DNA of 43,473 nucleotides. It comes from Lachnospiraceae bacterium (GTDB lineage: Bacteria; Bacillota; Clostridia; Lachnospirales; Lachnospiraceae). The notes beneath the pieces are model-generated. The model did not search any database. It saw only the letters and a list, made by a program, of their open reading frames with translations, and had not been told where the DNA came from. Of this stretch, positions 32,765 through 41,585 are shown piece by piece. A program made the position numbers and the translations under genes. Every line of letters begins with the position of its first letter. Positions within the stretch are counted from its first letter, which is position 1. The stretch lies in NCBI GenBank assembly GCA_003447295.1, contig DLZQ01000048.1, forward strand, positions 26,910-70,382, given 5' to 3'.

Positions 32765-33607
32765 TTAATACTCATCGATCTTGATCGTCTTCGCTGACAA
32801 AATACCATATTTAATAATAGAGTTAGCAAAACGTTTGAACTTCTCCGCACCGTCGCTGACATAGAACTGATATTTATTTTCTCCCAGATGAGGTTCTTCC
32901 TCATTGAGAATATTATACTGCTGCAACAACTCCTTCAGCTCTCTGGCAGTCTCGTATGCCGGGTTCACCAGTGTCACCTGATCTCCCATGATCCGTCCTA
33001 CCGTAGAGCGGATCAGCGGATAATGCGTGCATCCCAGGATCAGGGTATCAATATCAATGTCGATCAGCTCCGTCAGATATCGTCTGGCGATCTCATCTGT
33101 CACAGGATCCTCCCACAGCCCCTCTTCCACCAGTGGCACAAACAGGGGACAGGCTTTCCCGTAGATGGTAACATTTTTGTTCAGTTCCTGTATGTATTTA
33201 TTGTACATCTGGCTGCCGATGGTAGCCTCGGTAGCAATAACGCCGATACGCCCGTTGCGGGTCACTTCCGCTGCAGTCTTCGCTCCCGGCTTGATCACAC
33301 CAATGATGGGAATATCCAGTTCCTTCTCCAGTTCATCCAGTGCATAGGCACTTGCCGTGTTGCATGCCACCACGATGGTCTTCACCTGAAAAGTTTCCAG
33401 AAAACGCACAATCTGTTTGGAGAAGCCGGTGACCGTTTCCTTGGACTTGCTACCATAGGGCATTCTCGCCGTATCTCCGAAATATATGATCTTCTCATTG
33501 GGAATCTGCCGCATGATCTCCCGGGCTACGGTCAGTCCGCCGATGCCGGAATCAAATACACCGATGGGGGCATCTTTTTTCAGCGCAGTTATATTCTCCT
33601 GATACAT
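32765..33607 (-). CDS. murI: Glutamate racemase
   Basis: Makes D-glutamate for peptidoglycan. The 280-aa protein has the substrate motif GVFDSGIGGLTVA (D19, S20), the first catalytic cysteine C82 in VVACNTASA, and the second C193 in LILGCTHYP, so both acid/base residues are present. It sits between a small membrane protein gene (13 bp upstream) and DUF1934. Like murA, it is part of the wall-precursor theme of the window. Confidence 0.96.
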   Translation of the reverse strand: MYQENITALKKDAPIGVFDSGIGGLTVAREIMRQIPNEKIIYFGDTARMPYGSKSKETVTGFSKQIVRFLETFQVKTIVVACNTASAYALDELEKELDIPIIGVIKPGAKTAAEVTRNGRIGVIATEATIGSQMYNKYIQELNKNVTIYGKACPLFVPLVEEGLWEDPVTDEIARRYLTELIDIDIDTLILGCTHYPLIRSTVGRIMGDQVTLVNPAYETARELKELLQQYNILNEEEPHLGENKYQFYVSDGAEKFKRFANSIIKYGILSAKTIKIDEY

Positions 33608-33620
33608 GGGATTTCTCCTT

Positions 33621-33947
33621 CTATCTTTTTAACATCGCAAGCAGTCTGCTCTTGAAGTGGATCTGTTCCGGATCCGCTTCCAGAAGCTTCCAGTAAATCT
33701 GACTGTCGGAATTCCATTCTACCACTTCCGCATCCTTCTGTACAGTCTTGGTCTCCTCTGCCTGCTCCTCGTATACGATCTCATAGGTGGAAGGCAGCAT
33801 GGTCAGTTCCGGGTAGATCACTCCCCACCAGCCATAACATGCAAGTGCCACCACAGCGACCTTCCATCCTTGCACCAGCCGGCACCGGAATCCTCTCTTA
33901 CGAACGATGTTGCGGATTTTTTCATAATAAACATATAATCTATCCAT
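33621..33947 (-). CDS. Small single-pass membrane protein (108 aa), unknown function
   Basis: The N-terminus is strongly basic (KIRNIVRKRGFRCR), followed by one membrane helix at about 29-47 (VAVVALACYGWWGVIYP) and an acidic outside domain that ends with a basic tail. ATG at 33947 has GAGG seven bases upstream; the extension to 33995 is rejected. It is 13 bp before murI, so co-transcription is likely, but nothing shows a wall function. Family not recognised. Confidence 0.7.
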   Translation of the reverse strand: MDRLYVYYEKIRNIVRKRGFRCRLVQGWKVAVVALACYGWWGVIYPELTMLPSTYEIVYEEQAEETKTVQKDAEVVEWNSDSQIYWKLLEADPEQIHFKSRLLAMLKR

Positions 33948-34035
33948 AAGTAGTCCTCTTTCCATATTTATTTGATATATGGAAATCATTACCACTTTCC
34001 GGACAGATTATACTTTTGGAAAACTATTGAAATGA

Positions 34036-34719
34036 TTAATTTTTCTCCCGCTCCAGACGGATCTGGCGGATAATTGCCTTTTTCTGATTATCGATATGCA
34101 CCTTCGCCATGTTCGATGCCGTCTCTTTGTCTTTTTTCACGATCGCCTGGTAGATGACCTTATGTTCCTCCACCAGCCGGTCATGTTGGCTGAAATCTTT
34201 GATATATTCGAACCGGTAACGATACATCTGCTCGGACAGGTTGTTCACCAGCTGGATCAGTCGCTGATTCCCGGTGGCTTGCACGATAATATCATGTAAT
34301 GCCACATCCGCCCGGGCAATCTGCTTCACGTCCTGGGTCTTCACCGCCGCCTCAAAATTATCACAGGCTTTCTTCAGTTCCTGCAGTTCTTCCGGAGTGA
34401 TCCGGTCGCATGCCAGCTCCACGCAGAGAGCATCCATAGCCCTGCGGACCTCCAGCACATCGTTCATGCTCTTCTCCGTGATCTGTGCCACTTCCGCGCC
34501 CCTTCTGGGGATCATGGTCACCAGTCCTTCCAGCTCCAGCTTGCGGATAGCTTCCCGGATCGGAGTCCTGCTGACTCCCAGCTTGTTGGCAAGATGGATC
34601 TCCATCAGCCGCTCTCCGGGCTTCAGTTCTCCCGTGAGAATGGCCTGCCGCAACGTATTGAATACCACATCTCTGAGTGGCAGAAACTCATCCATTGTCA
34701 CCTGTAAATTATCCTGCAT
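34036..34719 (-). CDS. GntR-family regulator with FCD ligand domain
   Basis: A 227-aa regulator. Residues about 12-78 are a GntR winged HTH (LANKLGVSRTPIREAIRKLELEGLV is the recognition part), and about 88-215 an all-helical FCD domain. Metal-ligand-like residues include the D of ARADVALHDIIV, H of HDRLVEEH and the HIDNQ histidine. FadR-type regulators bind acids or sugars acids; the ligand is unknown. It starts 15 bp after the ispE stop and is probably in the same transcript. Confidence 0.9.
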   Translation of the reverse strand: MQDNLQVTMDEFLPLRDVVFNTLRQAILTGELKPGERLMEIHLANKLGVSRTPIREAIRKLELEGLVTMIPRRGAEVAQITEKSMNDVLEVRRAMDALCVELACDRITPEELQELKKACDNFEAAVKTQDVKQIARADVALHDIIVQATGNQRLIQLVNNLSEQMYRYRFEYIKDFSQHDRLVEEHKVIYQAIVKKDKETASNMAKVHIDNQKKAIIRQIRLEREKN

Positions 34720-34734
34720 ACCTCTTCTCTGACA

Positions 34735-35595
34735 TTACTCGCAGAATTCCGTCAGGAATATCTGCTTAGCCAGCTGTTCCTCCTCTAATTTTTCATATGC
34801 CCTGCGGGCCATATCCTTCTCTACAAAAATACCGAATACCGTGGGACCGCTGCCGCTCATCAGGCTGTTGATGGCTCCCAGCTCCTTCATCCGGTCCTTG
34901 ATGGTCTGTATCACAGGATACGCACTCACCGTTACCGTCTCCAGCACATTTTCCATGCGATCCAGAATTCCCTGTAAGCTTTCCTCGGCAATGGCTTCCA
35001 CCATGCCGTCGATATCCGGATGCTTTATGATCTCCTGGGCATCCAGGTGCTCATAGACATATTTCGTCGATACATTAATGTCCGGTTTTGCTACCAGCAC
35101 ATAGCAGTCCGGTGCCGGAGCAAGCGGCGTCAGCTTCTCGCCGATACCCTCCGCCAGAGCCGTACCGCCCATGACGCAATAGGGAACATCCGCACCGATC
35201 TTCACGCCCAGTTCCATCAGATCCTTCAACGTACATCCCAGATCAAACAGCCTGTTCATTCCCTTCAGGGTAGCTGCCGCATCTGTACTGCCTCCCGCCA
35301 TTCCCGCTGCAATGGGGATGTGCTTCTCCAGGTGGATCTCCACGCCTTCGCTGATATGATACTGTTCCATCATGAGCTTTGCCGCTTTATAGATCAGGTT
35401 ATCCTCGTTCGTCGGAAGTTCACCGGAATCCGTGGTAATGACGATACCGTTCTGTATCCGTTTAAAATCCAGCACATCGTAGATACCTACGGTCTGCATG
35501 ACCATTTTCACTTCGTGATAACCGTTCTCGAGTCTTCTGACCACATCCAGTCCCAAATTGATCTTGGCATACGCTTTTATCCGATATTCGTTCAT
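34735..35595 (-). CDS. ispE: 4-diphosphocytidyl-2-C-methyl-D-erythritol kinase
   Basis: The kinase of the non-mevalonate isoprenoid pathway, which supplies undecaprenyl carriers for wall synthesis among others. The 286-aa GHMP kinase has AYAKINLGLDV at the N-terminus with the catalytic lysine, the ATP loop IAAGMAGGSTDAA at 95-107, and the C-terminal SLMSGSGPTVFGIF. It has a good sigma-A promoter and heads a probable operon with the GntR regulator. Confidence 0.96.
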   Translation of the reverse strand: MNEYRIKAYAKINLGLDVVRRLENGYHEVKMVMQTVGIYDVLDFKRIQNGIVITTDSGELPTNEDNLIYKAAKLMMEQYHISEGVEIHLEKHIPIAAGMAGGSTDAAATLKGMNRLFDLGCTLKDLMELGVKIGADVPYCVMGGTALAEGIGEKLTPLAPAPDCYVLVAKPDINVSTKYVYEHLDAQEIIKHPDIDGMVEAIAEESLQGILDRMENVLETVTVSAYPVIQTIKDRMKELGAINSLMSGSGPTVFGIFVEKDMARRAYEKLEEEQLAKQIFLTEFCE

Positions 35596-35649
35596 TTTTG
35601 TCTCCTAGCTGCGCTATCCAGAATAGCTTGTATACACATATTGTACTTA

Positions 35650-35678
35650 ATTTTATACAATCCTGTGTACTTTGTCAA
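35650..35678 (-). promoter_or_regulatory. Sigma-A promoter for ispE
   Basis: TTGACA (35673-35678) and TAAAAT (35650-35655) are 17 bp apart on the minus strand, about 55 bp before the start codon. Confidence 0.82.
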
Positions 35679-35734
35679 TGGAGTGTGGGGTTTTCTGCGG
35701 ATTTTTCTATTTTTCTATTTTCCCAAAAATCATC

Positions 35735-35762
35735 TAAAGAATCCACTATTATGGGACGATAT
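35735..35762 (+). promoter_or_regulatory. Sigma-D (sigma-28)-like promoter
   Basis: TAAA (35735-35738), 16 bp, then GACGATAT (35755-35762) matches the motility sigma factor pattern TAAA-N15-GCCGATAT at 11 of 12 positions, with a spacer one base long. No competing sigma-A promoter is evident. The gene starts 70 bp downstream. Confidence 0.65.
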
Positions 35763-35831
35763 AACAAGTGAAACCCAAAACTTTCAAAAGGTATTTTAAG
35801 CGAAGTCACGGATGACAGAAAAGAGGAAACT

Positions 35832-36446
35832 ATGAGCGTAAACGGAGTTACATCTACCCAGGCAGCTGCAGCCTACAGCTATAACAGCACAAGTGCAGCA
35901 AAAGAAAAGACTTCCGCAGAGGAAGCAACCACTAAGACTACGGAAGATACCGGTGTAATCTATGAGCACAGCACCGACACCAATACTTCTTCCACCAAAA
36001 AGACTTATAAACCGGACACTGCTTTGATCAACAAATTAAAAGCAGATGCAGATGCACGTACCAGCCAGCTGCGTTCTCTGGTCGAGCAGATGATGGGGAA
36101 GCAGGCTACCACCTATGGCAACGCCAATGATATCTGGTCCTTCCTGCGTTCCGGCAATTATACCGTAGATCCTGCGACCAAGGCGCAGGCACAGGCGGAT
36201 ATCGCAGAGGACGGTTACTGGGGTGTCTCCCAGACCTCCGACCGTATCATCCAGTTCGCCACTGCTCTGACCGGCGGCGACCCGGACAAGATCGAAGCTA
36301 TGCGTGATGCATTCAAGAAAGGCTATGCACAGGCGGAGAAGACCTGGGGCGGTTCTCTTCCCGAGATCTCCCAGAAGACCTACGATGCCGTGATGGAGAA
36401 GTTCGACAAGCTGGCAGCAGACGCCGGACTGACCACCGAAGACTAA
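35832..36446 (+). CDS. Protein of unknown function, possibly in the motility regulon (204 aa)
   Basis: Not recognised. Residues 1-60 are low-complexity, rich in S, T, A and K (starting MSVNGVTSTQAAAAYSYNST), without a signal peptide. Residues about 65-200 are a conserved-looking, helical domain with NANDIWSFLRSGNYTVDPAT, DGYWGVSQTSDRIIQFATAL and a W-x-x-x-LPEIS-x-KTYD motif. AGAGGAAA gives the ribosome site. The unstructured N-terminus plus a compact C-terminus is seen in axial flagellar or secreted proteins, and the promoter is sigma-D-like; both are hints only. It converges with the SipL-like gene 10 bp away. Confidence 0.75.
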   Translation: MSVNGVTSTQAAAAYSYNSTSAAKEKTSAEEATTKTTEDTGVIYEHSTDTNTSSTKKTYKPDTALINKLKADADARTSQLRSLVEQMMGKQATTYGNANDIWSFLRSGNYTVDPATKAQAQADIAEDGYWGVSQTSDRIIQFATALTGGDPDKIEAMRDAFKKGYAQAEKTWGGSLPEISQKTYDAVMEKFDKLAADAGLTTED

Positions 36447-36456
36447 ATTTCGAAAG

Positions 36457-38034
36457 CTAAATTCCTTTTACCAGCAATATTTTCTGCCCGGGTCGTAATT
36501 CATCACTGTCCAGGGCATTCAATTCTCTCACAGTATTCACCGGCATGTGATATTTTCTGCCGATGCTCCACAGGTCATCTCCCGGTGCGGTAATGTAGAT
36601 CACCGCACTGGGCAGACCTGCCAGCACGGCACTGTCGATCTCCTGTTCCTCCACTTCTTCGATGGCATTCACCGGAACATTCTTCATCACGGTTGTGGAA
36701 AAAGACAGCACCGCCTTCACATCCAGTTCTTCCCCCTCTAAGAGATTCACCTGCAGCTGTTCCAGTTCACTGTGTACCTGTGCCTGATCTCCCGCAGTCA
36801 CTCCCGCTACATTCAACGTATAGTCATAAGGGATCTGTTCTCTGATGCTCATATAAGGGGTCTCATCCTTCTCCGTAACGCACAGCACCGTAAGATCAAT
36901 ACTGCCCTGCAGCCGGATCCCTTCCTCTGTGATCTCCCGGTGGTCGATCGTAACGTTTCCTTCACTGTGAAGTATCTGCAGTACCGGGGCACCGATATCC
37001 GTCTGCCTGTGATCCGTCATCTTGGTCTTGCCCGTGATCCTCGACAGCAGCTGACGCACATTTGCATCCCTTGTGCTAGGGATCACTTCTTTCGTCACCC
37101 CATAGATATCTCTTAGAATGTCAATTTCTTCCTCCTCATAGAGGCGGATATTCAATTCCAGCGCGCATTCCAGTCCCAGGATCCGCTCCTCCCCATCCAG
37201 ATCCGGTTGGATCGTCAGTTCCGGCTGTCCATGCTCCTGTCTGACCAGCGCATAGCGGATGTCCGGCAGCAGAGTCTCCCGACAGCCCTGGCATTCCAGC
37301 GTACCGTCTAAGGGGATCGTCGTCTCGTATGACCGGATGGACCGTTCTTCTCCCTCCGCCTCATAGAGAACGAAGATCTGGATATCTCCCCGGATGGAAA
37401 TACTCTCCTCCTGGGGCTTCATCTCCACATCCCGAAGGGATAGGTTGCTCCACAGTATCTGATACACATTCGGATAGCTGGATGGCAGAGGAATCTCCTC
37501 CTTTTTCCGGAAAATATCGTTTTTGCAAATGGCAAGCTGTGTCACTTCCATGGGGGCGATCCGATATTCCACGCCGTCTCCCGCACTATCCTCCTGGATT
37601 CCAATGGGCAGCTCCTCGTCGTAGATTTCCTCGATCCGGGCGGTCAGACATAACAGTGTCTGCAGGTTCAACTTCCGGGAATTGATCATATTAACAGTGA
37701 AATCCTCCACCGTTCCATCCACTGCCACCGTGTCCGAAGGCAGGGTTCCCTCCATATGAATCTTCTCCTCAAAAGGAAGCGCTCCGCTTAACAGGATCAG
37801 ACTGCTGCCCGCCTCCTGGGTATGATACAAAATGGCATAGCCCAGCTTTCCCCGCACGGTCACTTCGTCCATACCCGGACGGATCTCTTCTATGACGATC
37901 TCCCCCTTTTCCAGATTCAGGGTACTGATATCCGGTTTATCTTCCGGAAGATTCAGATCCTCCTCCATGGTAAACTGCATGACGGTGGACCGTTTCACCC
38001 GGTCCATATGTATATTTCTCTTGATCAGTTCCAC
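36457..38034 (-). CDS. sipL: Spore coat morphogenesis protein, SPOCS (DUF3794) plus LysM, SipL-like
   Basis: A 525-aa protein with repeated SPOCS/DUF3794 domains (about 35-130, 160-265 and 335-440) and a C-terminal LysM at about 476-523 (PGDDLWSIGRKYHMPVNTVR). This is the architecture of Clostridioides difficile SipL, which binds SpoIVA and attaches the coat to the forespore. The start is GTG at 38034, with GGAGG nine bases upstream; that site is buried in a 17-bp inverted repeat. I use the symbol by architecture; the functional match is not shown. Confidence 0.85.
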   Translation of the reverse strand: MELIKRNIHMDRVKRSTVMQFTMEEDLNLPEDKPDISTLNLEKGEIVIEEIRPGMDEVTVRGKLGYAILYHTQEAGSSLILLSGALPFEEKIHMEGTLPSDTVAVDGTVEDFTVNMINSRKLNLQTLLCLTARIEEIYDEELPIGIQEDSAGDGVEYRIAPMEVTQLAICKNDIFRKKEEIPLPSSYPNVYQILWSNLSLRDVEMKPQEESISIRGDIQIFVLYEAEGEERSIRSYETTIPLDGTLECQGCRETLLPDIRYALVRQEHGQPELTIQPDLDGEERILGLECALELNIRLYEEEEIDILRDIYGVTKEVIPSTRDANVRQLLSRITGKTKMTDHRQTDIGAPVLQILHSEGNVTIDHREITEEGIRLQGSIDLTVLCVTEKDETPYMSIREQIPYDYTLNVAGVTAGDQAQVHSELEQLQVNLLEGEELDVKAVLSFSTTVMKNVPVNAIEEVEEQEIDSAVLAGLPSAVIYITAPGDDLWSIGRKYHMPVNTVRELNALDSDELRPGQKILLVKGI

Positions 38035-38038
38035 AATA

Positions 38039-38084
38039 ACAGACCTCCATATATACAGATATGTCTATATATATGAAGGTCTGT
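38039..38084 (-). promoter_or_regulatory. 17-bp hairpin that hides the sipL ribosome binding site
   Basis: Arms 38039-38055 and 38068-38084 pair at 16 positions plus one G-U in the minus-strand RNA, with a 12-base loop. The GGAGG before the GTG start is inside the 3' arm. If the transcript begins upstream, translation would be blocked unless the hairpin opens. It could instead be a DNA operator overlapping the promoter. Confidence 0.7.
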
Positions 38085-38117
38085 GCTGTTTTATACCGTA
38101 TTCTGTTCTCTGTCCGC

Positions 38118-39023
38118 TTATTCCACCGCGCCGATGAGATCTGTCAGGTTCTCTACGTGATAGGTGCGCATGTAATCTTCAATACCCTCCACGACTTTGA
38201 TTGTAGTGTAGGGATCCACGAAGTTCATGGCTCCTACGCTGACAGCACTGGCTCCCGCCAGAATAAATTCAATGGCATCTTCCGCCGTAGCGATGCCTCC
38301 CATGCCGATGATGGGAAGCTTAACTGCCTGCGCCACCTGGTATACCATGCGGACTGCAATGGGCTTAATGGCAGGGCCGCTCATGCCGCCGGTCTTGTTG
38401 GCAATGGCGAATTTCCTGCGGTGAATATCGATCTTCATGCCGGTGATGGTGTTGATCAGGGACAATGCGTCTGCGCCTGCTGCCTCCGCTGCCTTCGCCA
38501 TCTCTGTGATATCCGTTACGTTAGGACTCAGCTTCATGATGATGGGCTGTTTTGCATGCTTTTTCAGCTCGGAAGTAATATTGTATAAGGCATCTGCCTT
38601 CTGTCCGAAGGCAATGGCGCCTTCCTTCACATTGGGGCAGGATACGTTGATTTCCAGCATACTGACTGCCGGCTCGTCTCCCAGACGTTCCACCACGTCC
38701 ACGTAATCCTCCACGGACTTGCCGCAGACATTTACGATGATCTTCGTGTCATATTTTTTCAGGAAAGGAATGTCTCTCTCCATGAATACGTCAATGCCGG
38801 GATTCTGTAATCCGATGGCATTGAGCATGCCGCCGTATACTTCTGCCACGCGGGGGGTAGGGTTGCCGGGCCAGGGCACATTTGCCACTCCCTTGGTCAC
38901 TACCGCACCCAGGCGGTTTAAATCTACAAACTCTTCATATTCCATACCGGAGCCGAAGGTCCCGGAAGCTGTCATGACGGGATTTTTAAAAGTAACTCCT
39001 GCGATCGTTGTCTGTGTATTCAT
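38118..39023 (-). CDS. pyrD: Dihydroorotate dehydrogenase B, catalytic subunit
   Basis: Oxidises dihydroorotate to orotate in pyrimidine synthesis, with FMN. The 301-aa class 1B subunit has the catalytic cysteine C129 in INVSCPN, KLSPNVTDI with the FMN-contact lysine, and the C-terminal GIATAEDAIEFILAGASAVSVG phosphate-binding region. The start ATG overlaps the stop of pyrK by one base (39023), so the two subunits are translationally coupled, as expected for the heterotetramer. Confidence 0.97.
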   Translation of the reverse strand: MNTQTTIAGVTFKNPVMTASGTFGSGMEYEEFVDLNRLGAVVTKGVANVPWPGNPTPRVAEVYGGMLNAIGLQNPGIDVFMERDIPFLKKYDTKIIVNVCGKSVEDYVDVVERLGDEPAVSMLEINVSCPNVKEGAIAFGQKADALYNITSELKKHAKQPIIMKLSPNVTDITEMAKAAEAAGADALSLINTITGMKIDIHRRKFAIANKTGGMSGPAIKPIAVRMVYQVAQAVKLPIIGMGGIATAEDAIEFILAGASAVSVGAMNFVDPYTTIKVVEGIEDYMRTYHVENLTDLIGAVE

Positions 39024-39799
39024 CAGATCTCTACCTCCTTGGCTTCAAATACGGGTCCGTCGGTGCAGATTCTCGCGTTGTGCACATGCGAATGATGATC
39101 CACTTCCTTCGTCTTCACGACGCAGCCCAGACAGGCTCCCACGCCGCACGCCATATGCTCTTCCAGAGAGATATATGCCTCAATCCCTTTTTCTTCTGCA
39201 TACTTTTTGATTGCACGAAGCATGGGCATCGGTCCGCAGGCGAAGATCACATCTGCCTGCAAATGGTTCTCTTCGATGGCATTCATGACATTGCCCTTCG
39301 TGCCGACACTGCCGTCCTCGGTCGCAATATATACGGTTCCGTTTTTCTCCAGGTCCTCTTTTAAGAACAGCTGATTATCACGATAACCCACGATGATCTG
39401 CTTCTTAGCAGATGCCGGAAGCTCTCTTGCCAGTTCCAGCATAGGAGGGATGCCAATACCGCCACCCATAAGGAATACTTTTTTGCCTTCCGCTGCCTCT
39501 GTGGGAAAGCCGTTGCCTAAGGTTCCCAAAATCTCTACGCTGTCTCCTTCCTGATAAGAGGAAAACTCCGCAGTGCCCTGTCCGGCGATACGGTACACAA
39601 TGCGCAGGGCATCCTTTTTATCGCTCACCTGACAGATACTGATGGGACGGGGCAACAGAGTGCTGCGGTCCTTAGGGTAGACGCCAATGAACTGACCGGC
39701 CCTCGCACATGCCGCCAGATCCGTAGCGATCCACATATCATAGATTTTGGGTGCGATCTCTTTCTGAGAAAGCACGGTTGCTGTGATTTTCTTTTTCAT
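39023..39799 (-). CDS. pyrK: Dihydroorotate dehydrogenase B, electron transfer subunit
   Basis: Carries electrons from the PyrD FMN to NAD+ through FAD and a [2Fe-2S] cluster. The 258-aa protein has the FAD motif RPISICQVSD, the NAD motif GGGIGIPPMLELARELP, and cluster cysteines at 218, 223, 226 and 245 (CGVGACLGC then C). It lies between pyrC (71 bp upstream) and pyrD (1-base overlap). Confidence 0.96.
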   Translation of the reverse strand: MKKKITATVLSQKEIAPKIYDMWIATDLAACARAGQFIGVYPKDRSTLLPRPISICQVSDKKDALRIVYRIAGQGTAEFSSYQEGDSVEILGTLGNGFPTEAAEGKKVFLMGGGIGIPPMLELARELPASAKKQIIVGYRDNQLFLKEDLEKNGTVYIATEDGSVGTKGNVMNAIEENHLQADVIFACGPMPMLRAIKKYAEEKGIEAYISLEEHMACGVGACLGCVVKTKEVDHHSHVHNARICTDGPVFEAKEVEI

Positions 39800-39870
39800 T
39801 TTGTTATCCTTTTCTATCCTATTTTAAGTGACAAGCGTTATCTGCTTATATGCGCTCTCTTACGCGCACG

Positions 39871-41136
39871 CTACGCTTCATATACCATCTTACCGCCACA
39901 GATGGTCTTTTTCACTTCACCCTTTAATTTCCATCCGGTAAAAGGAGTGTTTGTTGCCTTGGAAGCATAGGTCTCCGGGATGAACTCTGCCGCAGTGTCG
40001 ATCAGGATCACATCTGCCGGACCTCCCTCCGCCAGATATCCGGCATCGAGATGATACATGGCAGCAGGATTCGTGCTCATCAGGCGAAGCAGCTGCTTCA
40101 TGGTCAGGTATCCCTCGTCCACCAGCTCTGTGATACCCAGTGCCAGAGAAGTCTCCAGTCCGGTAATCCCGCTGGGAGCCTCAGTGATGGGTTTTGCCTT
40201 CTCCTCGGCGGTATGGGGCGCATGATCTGTCGCGATCATGTCGATCGTACCATCTACCAGTCCCCGGATCACTGCCTGGCGATCCTCTTCCTCTCTCAAA
40301 GGAGGATTCATCTTCGCCAGAGTGCCGTATTTGATCACGGCATCTTCGGTCAGAGTAAAATGATGGGGTGTGGCTTCCGCATGAATATTGGAACATCTCT
40401 TTTTCGCCTGCCGCACCAGTTCTACCGCTTCCTTACTGCTGATATGCTGGATGTCGATGCAGGCACCGGTCTCCTCCGCCAGCTTCAGATCCCGTTCCAC
40501 TAAAGCGATCTCAGCCTCTCTGGAAGAGCCGCCGATTCCGTAGTATTCGCTGGCCTTTCCCCGGTTCACACCGTTGTTCTCGATATATTTCGGATCTTCC
40601 TCATGGAAACTGATGGGCATGTCCAGCTCTGCGGAGATCTCCATGGCATGGCGCACCAGTTCCGCATCCATCAGGGGCACACCATCATCCGTGAATCCCA
40701 CAGCACCTGCCGCTGCCAGCTTCTTCATATCCGTCAGCTGCTTCCCCTGCATACCCATGGTCACATTGGCGCAGGTCGTCACATGGATCCCCGTCTCCGC
40801 CCCCTTGTTCAGGATATACTTCAGGGTCTCCTCACTGTCCACGGTGGGCTTCGTGTTCGCCATCAGCACCACGGTGGTCACACCGCCCTTCGCCGCTGCC
40901 GCAGCGCCGGTGTTGATATCTTCCTTTGCCGTGAAACCGGGATCTCTGAAATGCACATGCACATCCACCAGTCCCGGAGCGACTAACAGTCCTTCCGCAT
41001 TGATCCTTGTCACCTTACCCTTCGGTTCGATTTTTTCTGCGATCTTTACGATCTTGTCTCCGTCGATCAGGATATCAAAGTTGCCTTCTTTTCCTGACTT
41101 GGGATCAATCATATAACCATCCTGTATCAGTATCAT
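39871..41136 (-). CDS. pyrC: Dihydroorotase
   Basis: Cyclises carbamoyl-aspartate to dihydroorotate. The 421-aa class I enzyme has metal ligands H60 and H62 in VDVHVHFRDPG, further ligand regions around IQHISSKEAV and HAEATPHHF, and ATDHAPHT near 300. GGAG precedes the ATG. It heads pyrC-pyrK-pyrD. I see no PyrR-binding leader in the upstream DNA, and no other pyr genes are in the window. Confidence 0.96.
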   Translation of the reverse strand: MILIQDGYMIDPKSGKEGNFDILIDGDKIVKIAEKIEPKGKVTRINAEGLLVAPGLVDVHVHFRDPGFTAKEDINTGAAAAAKGGVTTVVLMANTKPTVDSEETLKYILNKGAETGIHVTTCANVTMGMQGKQLTDMKKLAAAGAVGFTDDGVPLMDAELVRHAMEISAELDMPISFHEEDPKYIENNGVNRGKASEYYGIGGSSREAEIALVERDLKLAEETGACIDIQHISSKEAVELVRQAKKRCSNIHAEATPHHFTLTEDAVIKYGTLAKMNPPLREEEDRQAVIRGLVDGTIDMIATDHAPHTAEEKAKPITEAPSGITGLETSLALGITELVDEGYLTMKQLLRLMSTNPAAMYHLDAGYLAEGGPADVILIDTAAEFIPETYASKATNTPFTGWKLKGEVKKTICGGKMVYEA

Positions 41137-41245
41137 ATTATCTCCGTTCCCAGGCTTTTGCAGCCTGTTTCCATGACCTGTTTCTCGAAAAAGTTTACCA
41201 TGTTTTCATAGAAAAGAAAAGGGAGTTATAGTAAAATAATAAGAT

Positions 41246-41482
41246 GCCAGGGGCAAAAGGTCTAAAACCACATGAGCTTGCTCATAAGTGGGTAAAAGAC
41301 CTTGGGCCCCGCCCCGATATGAGCATAAAAGTGGGATGATAATCCTACGATATGCGAATATTGGGTAGGGTGCTATGTGCCAGTGGCACATGTTTAGCAC
41401 GGACCGAAGCGGAGCGGAAACGTGTGAGTGCGTAGCACGAAGCAATCCGTAGGTATCAAAGTCGGGGGTTTTTGACCCCGAC
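41246..41482. repeat. Structured intergenic element with several hairpins
   Basis: This stretch contains AAGGTCT/AGACCTT (41257-41303) enclosing two further stems and flanked by GGGGC/GCCCC, then GTGCTATGTGCC/GGCACA...TAGCAC (41370-41400), then GTCGGGG/CCCCGAC (41461-41482). No gene with a ribosome site is present. It looks like a composite palindromic element in the divergent space between pyrC and the ABC importer. A mobile or dispersed nature is inference. Confidence 0.5.
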
Positions 41483-41522
41483 ATCGTAATTATTCAGTTA
41501 ATTAAGTACGGAAACAAAATAT

Positions 41523-41571
41523 ACTTCGATAGGGATAGCGCCAGATAAGCGGTATCCCTATCGGAAGTTTT
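41523..41571 (+). promoter_or_regulatory. Long leader hairpin directly before the ABC permease gene
   Basis: A 15-bp stem with a one-base bulge (arms 41523-41537 and 41553-41568, core GATAGGGATA/TATCCCTATC) is followed by TTTT and then at once by AGGAGG and the ATG at 41586. It may be an attenuator or a protective 5' hairpin. A TATACT (-10-like) at 41520-41525 overlaps the first arm. Confidence 0.6.
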
Positions 41572-41585
41572 AGGAGGAAAAAGAA

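Noticed and set aside
41206..41484. 92-aa minus-strand ORF (begins MSGSKTPDFDTY)
   Set aside because: It coincides with the hairpin element, has no Shine-Dalgarno, and its sequence is explained by palindromes such as GTCGGGG/CCCCGAC.
41137..41585. PyrR attenuator for pyrC or T-box for the importer
   Set aside because: I found neither the PyrR anti-antiterminator loop motif nor the T-box sequence. The hairpins do not match these classes.
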